Counted from the first letter of the stretch, positions 21,086 to 29,999 are shown. The stretch: 64,000 nt of DNA from Aquisalimonas sp. 2447 (GCF_012044895.1 NZ_CP050695.1:3068501-3132500), one strand, 5' to 3'. A program made the numbers and translations. Notes: a model not told the origin generated them from the letters alone.

Positions 21086-21645
21086 GCGCCGGCGGCGACA
21101 GCCTGGCACCGGAGCCCACCGGCGAACTCCGGGAACAGGCGGCGGCGATCCGGTTACTGGCCCTGGACGTGGACGGCGTCCTCACGGACGGCACCGTGTT
21201 CTACAGCGAACACGGAGAGACGCTGAAGGCCTTCAACATCCTTGACGGCCTCGGCCTGCGTCTGCTTCGCGAGGGCGGTCTGGCGACCGCCATTATCAGC
21301 GCCCGGGACTCGGCACCGCTGCGGCGCCGCGCCAGCGACCTGGCCATCGACCACGTTTTTCTCGGTTGCGATAACAAGATCACCGCCTGGGACGAGCTGC
21401 TGGCGCGCACCGGTTTGTCTGCGACGGAGGCGGCATTCGTGGGCGACGACCTGATCGACCTGCCGCTGCTGCGCAGGGCGGGATTCGCGGTGGCGGTGGC
21501 CAATGCGCACCCGGCGGTGCAGCGGCGCGCCCATTACGTCACCCGGCAGGCCGGCGGCGGCGGTGCGGTGCGCGAAATCGCCGATCTGCTGCTGAGCGCC
21601 CGGGGGACTCTCCAGGAGGCCATCGCCCGGTATGCTTCCGGATAG
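21082..21645 (+). CDS. kdsC: 3-deoxy-D-manno-octulosonate 8-phosphate phosphatase
   Basis: KdsC removes the phosphate from Kdo-8-phosphate, the step before CMP-Kdo formation. The 187-residue C0-type HAD phosphatase has motif I ALDVDGVLTDG (26-36), motif II ISARD, the motif III lysine in GCDNKITAW and motif IV VGDDLIDLPLL, with a C-terminal YVTRQAGGGGAVRE gate. The commonly seen FNVRDGYGIR segment is here FNILDGLGLR. It overlaps kdsD (ATGA) and lptC (14 bp). Confidence 0.95.
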   Translation: MSAGGDSLAPEPTGELREQAAAIRLLALDVDGVLTDGTVFYSEHGETLKAFNILDGLGLRLLREGGLATAIISARDSAPLRRRASDLAIDHVFLGCDNKITAWDELLARTGLSATEAAFVGDDLIDLPLLRRAGFAVAVANAHPAVQRRAHYVTRQAGGGGAVREIADLLLSARGTLQEAIARYASG

Positions 21646-22207
21646 GAAATGGACGTTCCGCGTTGTCGCCCTGATCCTTCTGGTGGCAGTGGGCTGGTGG
21701 GTGCTGGACGAGGACACGCATGATCCAGTGCCAGCGGATCCCGAGGAAATGGCGGAGCGGCCGGACTACTTCATGGAAACCTTCACGCTGAATGCCACCG
21801 GCGACGACGGGATACGCCGCTACCGCCTGGAGTCTCCGCGCATGGAGCACTTCACCGGCGAGGATGTCTGGCTGCTGGAGAGACCCGAAATCACCTACTT
21901 CGTGGACTCCGGCGCCCCCTGGCACCTGCGCGCGGAGCGCGGGCGGGCGTGGAACGATGTCGAGGACGTTCATCTACAGGGTGATGTGGCCATTCGCCGC
22001 AGCCGCACCGACGACAACCTGCCGGCGAACGTGGACACCAGCGAAGTCTTTCTGCAACCGGAACAACGCTATGCCGAAACCGACGAACACGCGGTCTACT
22101 GGCGCGAGGATGCCCGCCTGGAGGGCGTGGGCCTGCGCGCATGGCTGGACCGGGAATACCTGGAACTGCTCTCCGAGGTCCGTGGCCGTTATGAAACACC
22201 TGACTGA
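21632..22207 (+). CDS. lptC: LPS export ABC transporter periplasmic protein LptC
   Basis: LptC is a bitopic inner-membrane protein that passes LPS from LptB2FG to LptA. The 191-residue protein has one N-terminal transmembrane helix (about 9-25, FRVVALILLVAVGWWVL), then a beta-jellyroll domain (YFMETFTLNATGDDGIRRYR; ITYFVDSGAPWHLRAERG; VHLQGDVAIRR). It overlaps kdsC upstream by 14 bp and lptA downstream by 17 bp. Confidence 0.93.
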   Translation: MLPDRKWTFRVVALILLVAVGWWVLDEDTHDPVPADPEEMAERPDYFMETFTLNATGDDGIRRYRLESPRMEHFTGEDVWLLERPEITYFVDSGAPWHLRAERGRAWNDVEDVHLQGDVAIRRSRTDDNLPANVDTSEVFLQPEQRYAETDEHAVYWREDARLEGVGLRAWLDREYLELLSEVRGRYETPD

Positions 22208-22727
22208 ACGCCCTGGCGGCCTTGGCGTCGGTCTGGCGTGCGTGCTGCTGCTCGCCACTTCGGTCGCCATGGCCGAGCCCATCGACCTGGACGCGGATCA
22301 GGCGGAGATCGACAACGCCCGCGGTGTCAGCGTGTACACCGGCAACGTCGTCCTCACCCGGGGTTTCCGCCGCATCACCGGTGACCGCATGACTGTGCAT
22401 CTCAGCCGCGACGACGCGGGCGATCAGGCACTGGATCACGTGGTAGTCGAGGGCGAGCCGGCCGTCTACAACCAGCAGGCCACGGAGGATCGTCGCGCCG
22501 TGGAGGCGGAGGCGCCACGCATGGAGTATCACGCCGCCGGGCCGGAGCGCATCATTCTCCTGGAAGGAGCGCGCCTGGTGCAGGGGCGCAACACCTTCTC
22601 CGGCGAACGCATCGAGTACGAGGTCGCCGCCGACGTGGTGCAGGCCCGCGGCGAGCCCGATACCGGCCGCCGCGTGCAGATCACCCTTTTCCCGGACGAC
22701 GAGGACGAGGAAGGAGACGACCAGTGA
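22191..22727 (+). CDS. lptA: Lipopolysaccharide transport periplasmic protein LptA
   Basis: LptA polymerises into the periplasmic bridge that carries LPS to LptDE. The 178-residue precursor has a signal peptide (1-28, ending AMAEP) and the LptA/OstA domain ([57 protein letters not shown]). The ATG at 22191, inside lptC, was chosen over a longer frame because it directly precedes the signal peptide. The acidic C-terminus [10 protein letters not shown] overlaps lptB by GTGA. Confidence 0.94.
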   Translation: MKHLTERPGGLGVGLACVLLLATSVAMAEPIDLDADQAEIDNARGVSVYTGNVVLTRGFRRITGDRMTVHLSRDDAGDQALDHVVVEGEPAVYNQQATEDRRAVEAEAPRMEYHAAGPERIILLEGARLVQGRNTFSGERIEYEVAADVVQARGEPDTGRRVQITLFPDDEDEEGDDQ

Positions 22728-23449
22728 GCCTGCTGCGGGCGGAGGAGCTGACCAAGGTCTACCGGCGCAAGACGGTGGTCCACGGCGCGACCATCGACGT
22801 GGCCAGCGGCGAGGTCGTCGGGTTGCTCGGACCCAACGGCGCCGGCAAGACCACCTGCTTCTACATGGTGGTGGGGTTGGTCCAGGCCGACGGTGGCCGC
22901 ATCCTGCTCGACGACAACGACATCACCGACCTGCCCATGCATGTGCGCGCCAGACGCGGCGTGGGGTATCTACCCCAGGAAGCATCCATTTTCCGCAAGC
23001 TCACGGTGATGGACAACCTGTTGGCGATCCTGGAGACGCGCCCGGAACTGGACCGCAAGCAGCGTCGCGAGCGCGCCCAGGAACTGCTCGAGGAGTTCAG
23101 TGTTGCCCACCTGCACGACCAGACCGGCATCAGTCTCTCCGGGGGTGAGCGCCGCCGGGTGGAAATCGCCCGCGCCCTTGCAGCCAACCCGCGCTTCATC
23201 CTGCTGGATGAACCCTTCGCCGGTGTCGACCCCATCTCGGTGCTGGATATCCAGGCCATCATCCGCCACCTGGCGGAGCGGGACATCGGCGTCCTGATTA
23301 CCGATCACAACGTGCGTGAAACCCTGGGCATCTGTCAGCGCGCCTATATCCTCGCGCAGGGAGAAGTCATTGCCAGGGGCAGTTCCGAAGAGGTCCTTGC
23401 CAACCGCAAGGTGCGCGAAGTGTACCTGGGGGAGGAGTTCCGGCTGTAG
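22724..23449 (+). CDS. lptB: LPS export ABC transporter ATP-binding protein LptB
   Basis: LptB is the cytoplasmic ATPase of the LptB2FG extractor. The 241-residue protein shows Walker [13 protein letters not shown], a Q-loop at [15 protein letters not shown], signature [17 protein letters not shown], Walker [14 protein letters not shown] and the switch His in [11 protein letters not shown]. It starts with GTG overlapping the lptA stop. lptF and lptG are not in the window, as is usual. Confidence 0.97.
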   Translation: MSLLRAEELTKVYRRKTVVHGATIDVASGEVVGLLGPNGAGKTTCFYMVVGLVQADGGRILLDDNDITDLPMHVRARRGVGYLPQEASIFRKLTVMDNLLAILETRPELDRKQRRERAQELLEEFSVAHLHDQTGISLSGGERRRVEIARALAANPRFILLDEPFAGVDPISVLDIQAIIRHLAERDIGVLITDHNVRETLGICQRAYILAQGEVIARGSSEEVLANRKVREVYLGEEFRL

Positions 23450-23614
23450 ACGCGACCCGGGTCCCGCTGAGACAACATGCCGTCACGCAAGTATCGCGCC
23501 AATGTTCTAACGCGGGCCTGAGTCGGTTACGATGGGAGACATGGATAACACCAGCATTCACCGAATCCGGTCCGAGCAGCTGCCCACGACGGCGGCGGGA
23601 GACCCGCGTTGTCG

Positions 23615-25198
23615 ATGAAACAGTCGCTACAACTCAAGCTCGGACAGCAGCTCACCATGACCCCCCAACTGCAGCAGGCCATCAAGCTGCTGCAGCTCTC
23701 CACGCTTGAGCTACGCACGGAAATCCAGCAGGCGCTGGACTCCAACCTGATGCTGGAACCCGCCGACGATCTCGACGAGTCCGACGATGCCGAACTCGAC
23801 AGCAGCGGCAACGCGGACGGCGAAGACAGCCAGAACAACGCCGAAGACGGCGGCGAGCGCACGGAGGCTGCCGAGAACCGGGAGCATGCGGAGTCCACAG
23901 AGGCTGCCGCAAGCGAGGCTACCGGCGCGGAGATAACCACCGACAGCGGCGAACCGGAGCTGAGCACGGAAAACCAGCAGAGCGATATCCCCGAAGACCT
24001 GCCGCTGGACTCCGACTGGAACGACATCTACGACGGCAGCACCTCGTACAGTGCCGCCGGCAGCGACGATGAACAGCGGGAAACCTGGGAAAACCGTACC
24101 GCCGGTGACGGTGGTGGCCTCCACGAGCACCTGTTGTGGCAGGCCCAGCTCTCCCATTTCAGTGATCGCGACATGGCCATTGCCGAGGCCATCATCGACG
24201 GCGTCCGCGACGACGGTTATCTCGGCGTCAGCATCGAGGACATCTGCGCCTCGGTGTCTTCGGACGAGCCGGTGGAGGCCGATGAAGTCGAGGCGGTGCG
24301 CCACCTGATCCAGCGCTTCGACCCGGTCGGCGTGGCCTCTTTGGACCCCCGCGAGGCGCTACTGGTCCAGCTGGACCAGTTTCCCGACGACACGCCCTGG
24401 CTGAACGAAGCACGGCTGCTCGTGGACCGCCACCTGGATCTGCTCGGCAGCCGTCAGGTCAGCCAGCTGACCCGCAAACTGAAGATCAGCGAGGGCGAGC
24501 TGGGCGAGGTGCTGGCCCTGGTTCGCTCGCTTGACCCGCGCCCCGGCTCGCAGATCAGTAGCGCACCGGCTGAGTACGTCATCCCCGACGTCTATGTGCG
24601 CAAGGAGCGTGGTGCCTGGCGGGTCGAGCTCAACCCCGAAGCCGCCCCCAAGATCCGGGTGAACAGCTACTACGCCGGGCTGGTGAAGCGCGGCGACCAG
24701 GGCAGCGACAACTCCACCATGCGCCAGCACCTGCAGGAGGCCCGCTGGTTCATCAAGAGTCTACAGAGCCGCAACGAGACCCTGCTCAAGGTCGCCACCT
24801 GCATCGTCAACCACCAGCAGGAGTTCCTGGAGCACGGCGAAGAGTCCATGAAACCTCTGGTGCTGCGGGAGGTGGCCGAAGAGGTGGAAATGCACGAATC
24901 CACCATCTCGCGCATCACCACCCAGAAGTACATGTACACCCCGCGGGGCACCTTCGAGTTCAAGTATTTCTTCTCCAGCCATGTGCACACCGTCGACGGT
25001 GACGAGTGCTCGGCGACCGCCATCCGTGCGCGCATTCGCCGCCTGATCGGCGACGAGGATCCGCGCAAGCCGCTCAGCGACAGCAAACTTGCGGAGATTC
25101 TCAAAAACGAGGGAATCGATGTGGCGCGACGGACCGTAGCCAAGTATCGTGAATCCATGTCCATTGCCTCGTCCAACGACAGGAAACGCATCGCCTGA
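23615..25198 (+). CDS. rpoN: RNA polymerase sigma-54 factor
   Basis: Sigma-54 directs RNA polymerase to -24/-12 promoters that need AAA+ activators. Region I is present (MKQSLQLKLGQQLTMTPQLQ), then a long Asp/Glu/Ser-rich region II (about 50-160), the core-binding domain, an HTH, and the C-terminal RpoN box ARRTVAKYRE. Length is 527 residues against 477 in E. coli, the excess being in region II. ATG at 23615 matches homologues, but an in-frame TTG at 23609 has the better spacing to GGGAG. 165 bp separate it from lptB. Confidence 0.97.
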   Translation: MKQSLQLKLGQQLTMTPQLQQAIKLLQLSTLELRTEIQQALDSNLMLEPADDLDESDDAELDSSGNADGEDSQNNAEDGGERTEAAENREHAESTEAAASEATGAEITTDSGEPELSTENQQSDIPEDLPLDSDWNDIYDGSTSYSAAGSDDEQRETWENRTAGDGGGLHEHLLWQAQLSHFSDRDMAIAEAIIDGVRDDGYLGVSIEDICASVSSDEPVEADEVEAVRHLIQRFDPVGVASLDPREALLVQLDQFPDDTPWLNEARLLVDRHLDLLGSRQVSQLTRKLKISEGELGEVLALVRSLDPRPGSQISSAPAEYVIPDVYVRKERGAWRVELNPEAAPKIRVNSYYAGLVKRGDQGSDNSTMRQHLQEARWFIKSLQSRNETLLKVATCIVNHQQEFLEHGEESMKPLVLREVAEEVEMHESTISRITTQKYMYTPRGTFEFKYFFSSHVHTVDGDECSATAIRARIRRLIGDEDPRKPLSDSKLAEILKNEGIDVARRTVAKYRESMSIASSNDRKRIA

Positions 25199-25250
25199 GC
25201 TCCGGGATGCACGATATCCCGGCCCGAGCGGGCGCCATCAAGGAGGCCTT

Positions 25251-25589
25251 ATGCAGATAGACGTCACCGGGCACCACATCGATCTCACCGACGCCCTGCG
25301 GGATTACGTGCAAGCGAAGATGGACAAACTGGAACGCCATTTCGACAATGTCGTGGATGTCCACGTCATCCTGACCGTGGAGAAGCTCGTCCAGAAGGCC
25401 GAGGCCACCATGAAGCTCAGTGGCGCCAAGCTGTACGCTGACGCCAGCGCCCAGGACATGTACGCTGCCATTGACGGTCTGGTGGAGAAGCTCGACCGCC
25501 AGGTGAAGAAGCACAAGGAAAAGGTCACCGATCACCGCCGCAACGAAGGGGCTCAGGCCAAGGCGGCGGGTGAAGGCGACGAGGACTGA
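25251..25589 (+). CDS. hpf: Ribosome hibernation-promoting factor, short form
   Basis: A 112-residue HPF/YfiA-family protein that binds the 30S subunit in stationary phase and promotes 100S dimers. Motifs: ITGHHIDLTDALRDYV-like N-terminus, KMDKLERHFDNVVDVHVIL, and YAAIDGLVEKLDRQVKKHKEK. It lacks the C-terminal dimerisation domain of long HPF, so it is the short enterobacterial type. AAGGAGG lies eight bases before the ATG. It is directly downstream of rpoN, a conserved linkage. Confidence 0.95.
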   Translation: MQIDVTGHHIDLTDALRDYVQAKMDKLERHFDNVVDVHVILTVEKLVQKAEATMKLSGAKLYADASAQDMYAAIDGLVEKLDRQVKKHKEKVTDHRRNEGAQAKAAGEGDED

Positions 25590-25596
25590 CACCCTG

Positions 25597-25623
25597 CGCC
25601 GGTGGCCTTTCCGGCCACCGGCG
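25597..25623 (+). other. Intercistronic hairpin between hpf and ptsN
   Basis: A perfect 11-bp stem (25597-25607 with 25613-25623) closes a TTTCC loop. It starts 8 nt after the hpf stop and ends 38 nt before ptsN. No T-run follows, so it does not look like an intrinsic terminator; it may instead protect the hpf 3' end or adjust the hpf:ptsN ratio. Confidence 0.7.
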
Positions 25624-25661
25624 ATAACGGACGCCGCAGCCATGACCCTGCGTGGAACAGC

Positions 25662-26135
25662 ATGATCAAGATTGCCGACCTGATCACTCCGGACCGTGTC
25701 GCCTGTGACGTCGACGTCACCAGCAAGAAGCGCGGGCTTGAAGTCCTCAGTGACCTCGTTGCCGCCTCCGACCCCGCGCTGTCCGCTCAGACCATTTTCG
25801 ACAAGCTCATCAACCGCGAGAAACTCGGCAGCACCGGTCTCGGGCACGGTGTTGCCCTGCCCCATGCGCGCATGGACGGCAACGAAGCGGCGGCAGCGGC
25901 ATTCATCCGCACCGGCGATGCCATCGACTTCGACGCCTTCGATGGTGAACCGGTGGATCTCCTGTTCGCCCTTGTGGTGCCGGAGCACTTCACCGACGAA
26001 CACCTGCAGATCCTGGCGCGGCTGGCGGAAATGTTCAGCGACGCGTCGTTCTGCAACCGGCTTCGGAATGCACCCGACGCCCAGGCCCTGTTCCAGTTGC
26101 TCACGGAGTGGGAGTCGGGCGCAGGACAGGCATGA
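25662..26135 (+). CDS. ptsN: PTS IIA-like nitrogen-regulatory protein PtsN (EIIA-Ntr)
   Basis: EIIA-Ntr is the terminal acceptor of the nitrogen PTS; its phosphorylation state tunes potassium, carbon and nitrogen processes. The 157-residue protein has the phosphorylated histidine in GLGHGVALPHARMDG (His68) and the family tail LQILARLAEMFSD. The ATG at 25662 aligns with homologues; a longer frame from 25602 runs through the upstream hairpin. It overlaps hprK by ATGA. Confidence 0.95.
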   Translation: MIKIADLITPDRVACDVDVTSKKRGLEVLSDLVAASDPALSAQTIFDKLINREKLGSTGLGHGVALPHARMDGNEAAAAAFIRTGDAIDFDAFDGEPVDLLFALVVPEHFTDEHLQILARLAEMFSDASFCNRLRNAPDAQALFQLLTEWESGAGQA

Positions 26136-26632
26136 CCCGCACCGGGAACACCACCACCATTCCGGGCGTGCTGGTCGCCATCCATGGGGACGGCATCCTG
26201 CTGCAGGGCGACAGCGGCATCGGCAAGAGCGAACTGGCTCTGCAACTGCTGGACCGCGGCCACCAGCTGGTGGCGGACGACAGCGTCACCGTGGCCGTTC
26301 GCAACGGTGTCCTTAGCGGCCATGCACCGAGCAGCCTGGCGGGGATGCTGGAGATCCGCGGCCTGGGCCCCTGCCCGGCGGACGTTCTGTTCGGGCACAA
26401 TGCCATCCGCCCGTCGGCGGCGATCACCCTGGTGGTCGGTCTCTGCCGACCCAAGGACTGGCTGGACTGGCCCCGGCTCGCCCCCGTCCGTGACGCCATC
26501 ACCCTGGCCGGCATCCTGGTCCCCCGGGTCCGGCTGCCGGTGGCACCGGAACGGCCTCTGGCGCTGGTGGTCGAGGCCCTGGCCCGACTGCATGGCAGCG
26601 GCCATCTGCAGAGCGAGACCGAGCATGCATGA
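26132..26632 (+). CDS. hprK: HPr kinase/phosphorylase, short proteobacterial form
   Basis: HprK phosphorylates and dephosphorylates HPr on a serine. At 166 residues this protein consists only of the C-terminal kinase domain found in the second half of the Firmicutes enzyme. It has P-loop GDSGIGKSELAL (26-37), VADDSVTV and the HPrK signature LEIRGLGPCPADVLFG. It overlaps ptsN (ATGA) and rapZ (8 bp). Its likely substrate is the HPr encoded three genes downstream, which keeps Ser46. Confidence 0.92.
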   Translation: MTRTGNTTTIPGVLVAIHGDGILLQGDSGIGKSELALQLLDRGHQLVADDSVTVAVRNGVLSGHAPSSLAGMLEIRGLGPCPADVLFGHNAIRPSAAITLVVGLCRPKDWLDWPRLAPVRDAITLAGILVPRVRLPVAPERPLALVVEALARLHGSGHLQSETEHA

Positions 26633-27494
26633 GCAGACACGCCTGATCATCGTCAGCGGCCTCTCGGGCTCAGGCAAGACCGTGGCGCTGCATACGCTGG
26701 AAGACAACGGCTGCTACTGCATCGACAACCTCCCCGTGACCATGCTCGCCGCCTTCGGCGACCATGTCACCAGCCTGGCACCGGAGGCTCTGGGCCATTA
26801 CGCTGTGGGCGTTGACGCCCGCAACCGCATGAACGATCTGGAAGCGTTTCCGGAGATCCTTGCGAAGCTGAAGCGGGTCACCGGCATCCAGCCGGAGATC
26901 CTGTTCCTCACCGCCGACGAGAGCACGCTGATCAAGCGCTTCTCCGAGACCCGGCGCCGGCACCCGCTGAGCAGCGGTGACGTCCCCCTTGCCGACGCCA
27001 TTGCCCGGGAGCGCGCCCTGCTGGTGCCGATTCAGTCGCAGGCGGATCTGGTCATCGACACCACGGAGACGACCCTGCATCAGCTCCGGGATCTGGTGCG
27101 CCAGCGGCTCACCCGCAACTCGCGCAAGCTGTCGTTGCTGTTCCAGTCCTTCGGCTTCAAGCACGGCGCCCCCACCGATGCGGATTTCGTCTTCGACGCC
27201 CGGGTCCTGCCCAATCCGCACTGGGAACCGGCGCTGCGCGCCCTGACCGGTCAGGACGAACCGGTGGCGCGGTACTTGTCCTCCCACGAGAGTGTGGAGA
27301 CCATGTACACCGATATCCGCGATTTTCTCGACCGCTGGGTCCCGGCATTCAAGGTCGAGAACCGGAGTTACCTGACGGTGGCCATCGGCTGCACCGGAGG
27401 GCAGCATCGTTCGGTCTACCTGTGCGACCGGCTTGCCAGCCATTTCGACGACGGCACACAGGACGTGAGCGTACGACACAGGGAGCTTTCATGA
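26625..27494 (+). CDS. rapZ: RNase adapter protein RapZ
   Basis: A 289-residue P-loop protein. In E. coli RapZ delivers the small RNA GlmZ to RNase E and so sets GlmS levels and UDP-GlcNAc supply. Visible: Walker A GLSGSGKT (12-19), CYCIDNLPVTML, FLTADESTLIKRFSETRRRHPL, a QSFGFKHGAPTDADFVFD block and the C-terminal AIGCTGGQHRSVYL, part of the RNA-binding domain. It starts inside hprK and overlaps the EIIA gene by ATGA, so it is within the PTS operon. Confidence 0.95.
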   Translation: MHEQTRLIIVSGLSGSGKTVALHTLEDNGCYCIDNLPVTMLAAFGDHVTSLAPEALGHYAVGVDARNRMNDLEAFPEILAKLKRVTGIQPEILFLTADESTLIKRFSETRRRHPLSSGDVPLADAIARERALLVPIQSQADLVIDTTETTLHQLRDLVRQRLTRNSRKLSLLFQSFGFKHGAPTDADFVFDARVLPNPHWEPALRALTGQDEPVARYLSSHESVETMYTDIRDFLDRWVPAFKVENRSYLTVAIGCTGGQHRSVYLCDRLASHFDDGTQDVSVRHRELS

Positions 27495-27901
27495 GCGTCA
27501 GCATTCTGCTGGTCACTCACAACCGGATTGGTCACGAACTCCTGGAAACGGCCCGGGAGACGCTGGGATTCTGCCCGGTGCAGACACGCACCCTGGAAGT
27601 CACTCCCGACGGCGAGCCCGCCGAGCTGATCGAGCGGGCCATGGACCTGGTGGGACTCCTTGATGACGGCGACGGCGTGCTGGTGCTCACCGACTGCTAC
27701 GGTTCCACGCCCAGCAACGTGTGCTCGCAGCTGGCCCGGGATCACCGCATCGTCGTCATTGCCGGGGTCAATCTGCCCATGCTGCTGCGGGTGTTCAACT
27801 ACCCGGGGCTGACCCTGCCGGAACTGGCGGACAAGGCCCGCACTGGTGGCCGCGACGGCGTGATTCTCGTGGAGACGTTCCACGCCACAAGGGAGTGCTG
27901 A
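27491..27901 (+). CDS. PTS EIIA component, mannose (fructose-specific IIA) family
   Basis: A 136-residue EIIA-Man-type domain. The phosphorylated histidine is His10 in SILLVTHNRIG, and the DGVLVLTDCYGSTPSNV loop is characteristic. No membrane EIIC/EIID permease is encoded nearby, so this is probably a regulatory rather than a sugar-uptake PTS protein, as known for similar proteobacterial operons. Overlaps rapZ (ATGA) and precedes the HPr gene by 4 bp. Confidence 0.92.
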   Translation: MSVSILLVTHNRIGHELLETARETLGFCPVQTRTLEVTPDGEPAELIERAMDLVGLLDDGDGVLVLTDCYGSTPSNVCSQLARDHRIVVIAGVNLPMLLRVFNYPGLTLPELADKARTGGRDGVILVETFHATREC

Positions 27902-27905
27902 CGGC

Positions 27906-28175
27906 GTGGCTCAACGGGATGTCACCATCATCAACAAGCTCGGCCTGCACGCCCGGGCCGCGGCGAAGTTCGTAGCCCTGGCCGGCCGCTTTCAGGCGGA
28001 GATCCAGGTTCACCGCGAGGGCAAGACCGTCAACGGCAAGAGCATCATGGGCATGATGATGCTGGCCGCCGGGCGTGGTACCACCATCACCGTGGAAGCC
28101 AACGGCGACGACGCGGAGGCCGCGCTGGACGCCCTGGAAGGGCTGGTGAATGAACGCTTCCAGGAGAGCGAATAG
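27906..28175 (+). CDS. HPr family phosphocarrier protein
   Basis: An 89-residue HPr. It has the phosphoryl-accepting His15 in KLGLHARAAAKFV and the regulatory Ser46 in NGKSIMGMMML, so both Enzyme I-type and HprK-type phosphorylation are possible. The start is GTG, four bases after the EIIA stop. Enzyme I (ptsP/ptsI) is not in the window. Could be called ptsO (NPr) or ptsH. Confidence 0.94.
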   Translation: MAQRDVTIINKLGLHARAAAKFVALAGRFQAEIQVHREGKTVNGKSIMGMMMLAAGRGTTITVEANGDDAEAALDALEGLVNERFQESE

Positions 28176-28255
28176 CCCGGCCCTCAGCCCCCACAATACC
28201 GCCGCCGGCGATGGTAGACTCGATGCAGGTTCCAGTGATCGGGAGGTGGGAGACC

Positions 28256-28594
28256 ATGCAGGTAAAGAAACTGGTCGAGCTCTGGGAACAGAACGCCGCC
28301 GAAGTACGCACGGCGAAAACCTACGAGGTGCGCCTGCCCGTCCACGACGCGGCCAAGCTCGCGGCGCTGCGGGACATGTTCCCCGGCCGCTCGGAACAGG
28401 ACCTGATCACCGATCTTCTCTCGGCGGCCCTGGACGACCTGGAAGCCTCGTTCCCCTACATTCAGGGCAAGCGCGTGGTCGCCGAGGACGAACAGGGCGA
28501 CCCCATCTACGAGGACGTCGGCAGCACGCCGACATTCAACGAACTTACGCGTAAGCACCTGGAACGTATCAAGCGCGAGAGCGGGACGCCCTGA
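28256..28594 (+). CDS. Small conserved protein, annotated in relatives as pili/pilin-assembly component
   Basis: A 112-residue soluble protein with no signal peptide or membrane segment. It has a basic N-terminus, a helical core (TYEVRLPVHDAAKLAALRDM; SEQDLITDLLSAALDDLE) and a C-terminal GDPIYEDVGSTPTF motif. I recall similar pseudomonad proteins named type 1 pili tip component, but nothing here shows a pilus role, and the cytoplasmic look argues against it. The helical core resembles a ribbon-helix-helix partner region. ATG at 28256 is preceded by GGGAGGTGGGAG. It lies 80 bp after the HPr gene, so its own promoter is possible (TAGACT at 28215-28220). Confidence 0.6.
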   Translation: MQVKKLVELWEQNAAEVRTAKTYEVRLPVHDAAKLAALRDMFPGRSEQDLITDLLSAALDDLEASFPYIQGKRVVAEDEQGDPIYEDVGSTPTFNELTRKHLERIKRESGTP

Positions 28595-28643
28595 CGTGGT
28601 CACCCCCGGCCGGCTCCGCCACCGGGGCTGGCGTCATGCGCCA

Positions 28644-29999
28644 CTACTGTCCTGCAACGGTGACATCGTCCAGCAGCAGCGAGCCCGTACGGACGCTGCC
28701 ACGGGTGTCCATGTCACTGCCCACGGCCCGCAGATTGCGGAACATGTCGCGGAGGTTGCCGGCGACGGTGATCTCCTCCACCGGTTCGCCCAACTCGCCG
28801 TTCGTCACCAGGAAGCCGGCCGCGCCCCGGGAATAGTCGCCGGTCACGGCGTTGACCCCCTGGCCCATGAGTTCCGTGACGACCAGCCCGTTGCCCATCT
28901 CCCGCAGCAGGCCCTCGAAGTCGTGCTCTCCGGGGTGGACGGTGAGGTTGTGTACGCCGCCTGCATTGCCGGTGGTGGTCATGCCCAGCTTGCGCGCCGA
29001 GTATGTGTCGAGCACGTAGCCCTGCAGTACCCCGGCGTCCACGAGCGTCCGGTCCCGGGTGGCCACGCCTTCATTGTCAAAGGCGGCGCTGCCTAGCGCC
29101 CGGGGCAGATGCGGATACTCGGTCATGGTCACGTGCTCCGGAAACACGCGCTCGCCCAGATGGTCCAGCAGGAAGGAGGCGTGCCGGTACAGACTCCCCC
29201 CGCGCACCGCACCCAGGAAATGACCGATCATGCCCCGGGCCATTTCCGGCACATAAAGCACGGGCATGCGCCCGGTGGCGATCTGGCGACCGCCCAGCCG
29301 CCGCACCGCCCGGGCCGCCGCCTTGCGGCCCACGGCCTCCGGCGCCTCCAGTTCATCCGCGTGGCGGCCCACCGTATACCAGAAATCCCGCTGCATGCCG
29401 GCACCCTCACCGGCCACAACGACACAGTTCACGCCGTGACGCGTCCCCTCCGTGGCGCCGATGAAACCGTGGCTGTTGCCGTAGACACGCACCGAGCGCC
29501 CCGTACTGACCCCGGCCCCTTCGGAATTGGAAATCCGGGAATCCGCATCCAGCGCCGCCGCCTCGCAGGCCAGCGCCAGATCAATGGCCGCATCCGGCTC
29601 CAGATCCCAGGGGTGATCCAGATCCAGCTCCGGGAACTCGGTGGCCATGAGCTCCGGGTCAGCCAGCCCCTGCGCCGGATCCTCCGAGGTGTAGCGGGCA
29701 ATGCTGCACGCCGCGGACACCGTATCCCGCACCGATTGCGCGGAGAAATCCGCCGACGCTGCGGTCCCCTGCCGCTGGCCGAAATACACGGCCACCCCCA
29801 GGGAACGGTCCCGCTCGTGCTCCAGGGTGTCCACCTCGCCACGACGCACGTTGACGGATAACCCCGTGCCCACACTCACCGACGCCTCGGCCGCACTCGC
29901 CCCCTGCCGCTTCGCCTCGTCCAGCACCTGCTGGACGATCTTCGCCAGCTCATCCGTGGTGGGCAGCGCCGCACTGGCAGTGACGGTTGGTGTGGTCAT
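28644..29999 (-). CDS. pmbA: Metalloprotease PmbA/TldE subunit
   Basis: PmbA (TldE) pairs with TldD in a heterodimeric protease that trims unfolded peptides, known for maturing microcin B17 and degrading CcdA. The 451-residue protein has the TldD/PmbA fold (VNVRRGEVDTLEHERDRSLG; a glycine-rich PGEHDFEGLLREMGNGLVV region) but no HExxxH, as expected for the non-catalytic partner. GGAGGAAGAAC precedes the ATG. It is on the same strand as tldD, separated by a 529-bp palindromic stretch. Confidence 0.95.
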   Translation of the reverse strand: MTTPTVTASAALPTTDELAKIVQQVLDEAKRQGASAAEASVSVGTGLSVNVRRGEVDTLEHERDRSLGVAVYFGQRQGTAASADFSAQSVRDTVSAACSIARYTSEDPAQGLADPELMATEFPELDLDHPWDLEPDAAIDLALACEAAALDADSRISNSEGAGVSTGRSVRVYGNSHGFIGATEGTRHGVNCVVVAGEGAGMQRDFWYTVGRHADELEAPEAVGRKAAARAVRRLGGRQIATGRMPVLYVPEMARGMIGHFLGAVRGGSLYRHASFLLDHLGERVFPEHVTMTEYPHLPRALGSAAFDNEGVATRDRTLVDAGVLQGYVLDTYSARKLGMTTTGNAGGVHNLTVHPGEHDFEGLLREMGNGLVVTELMGQGVNAVTGDYSRGAAGFLVTNGELGEPVEEITVAGNLRDMFRNLRAVGSDMDTRGSVRTGSLLLDDVTVAGQ

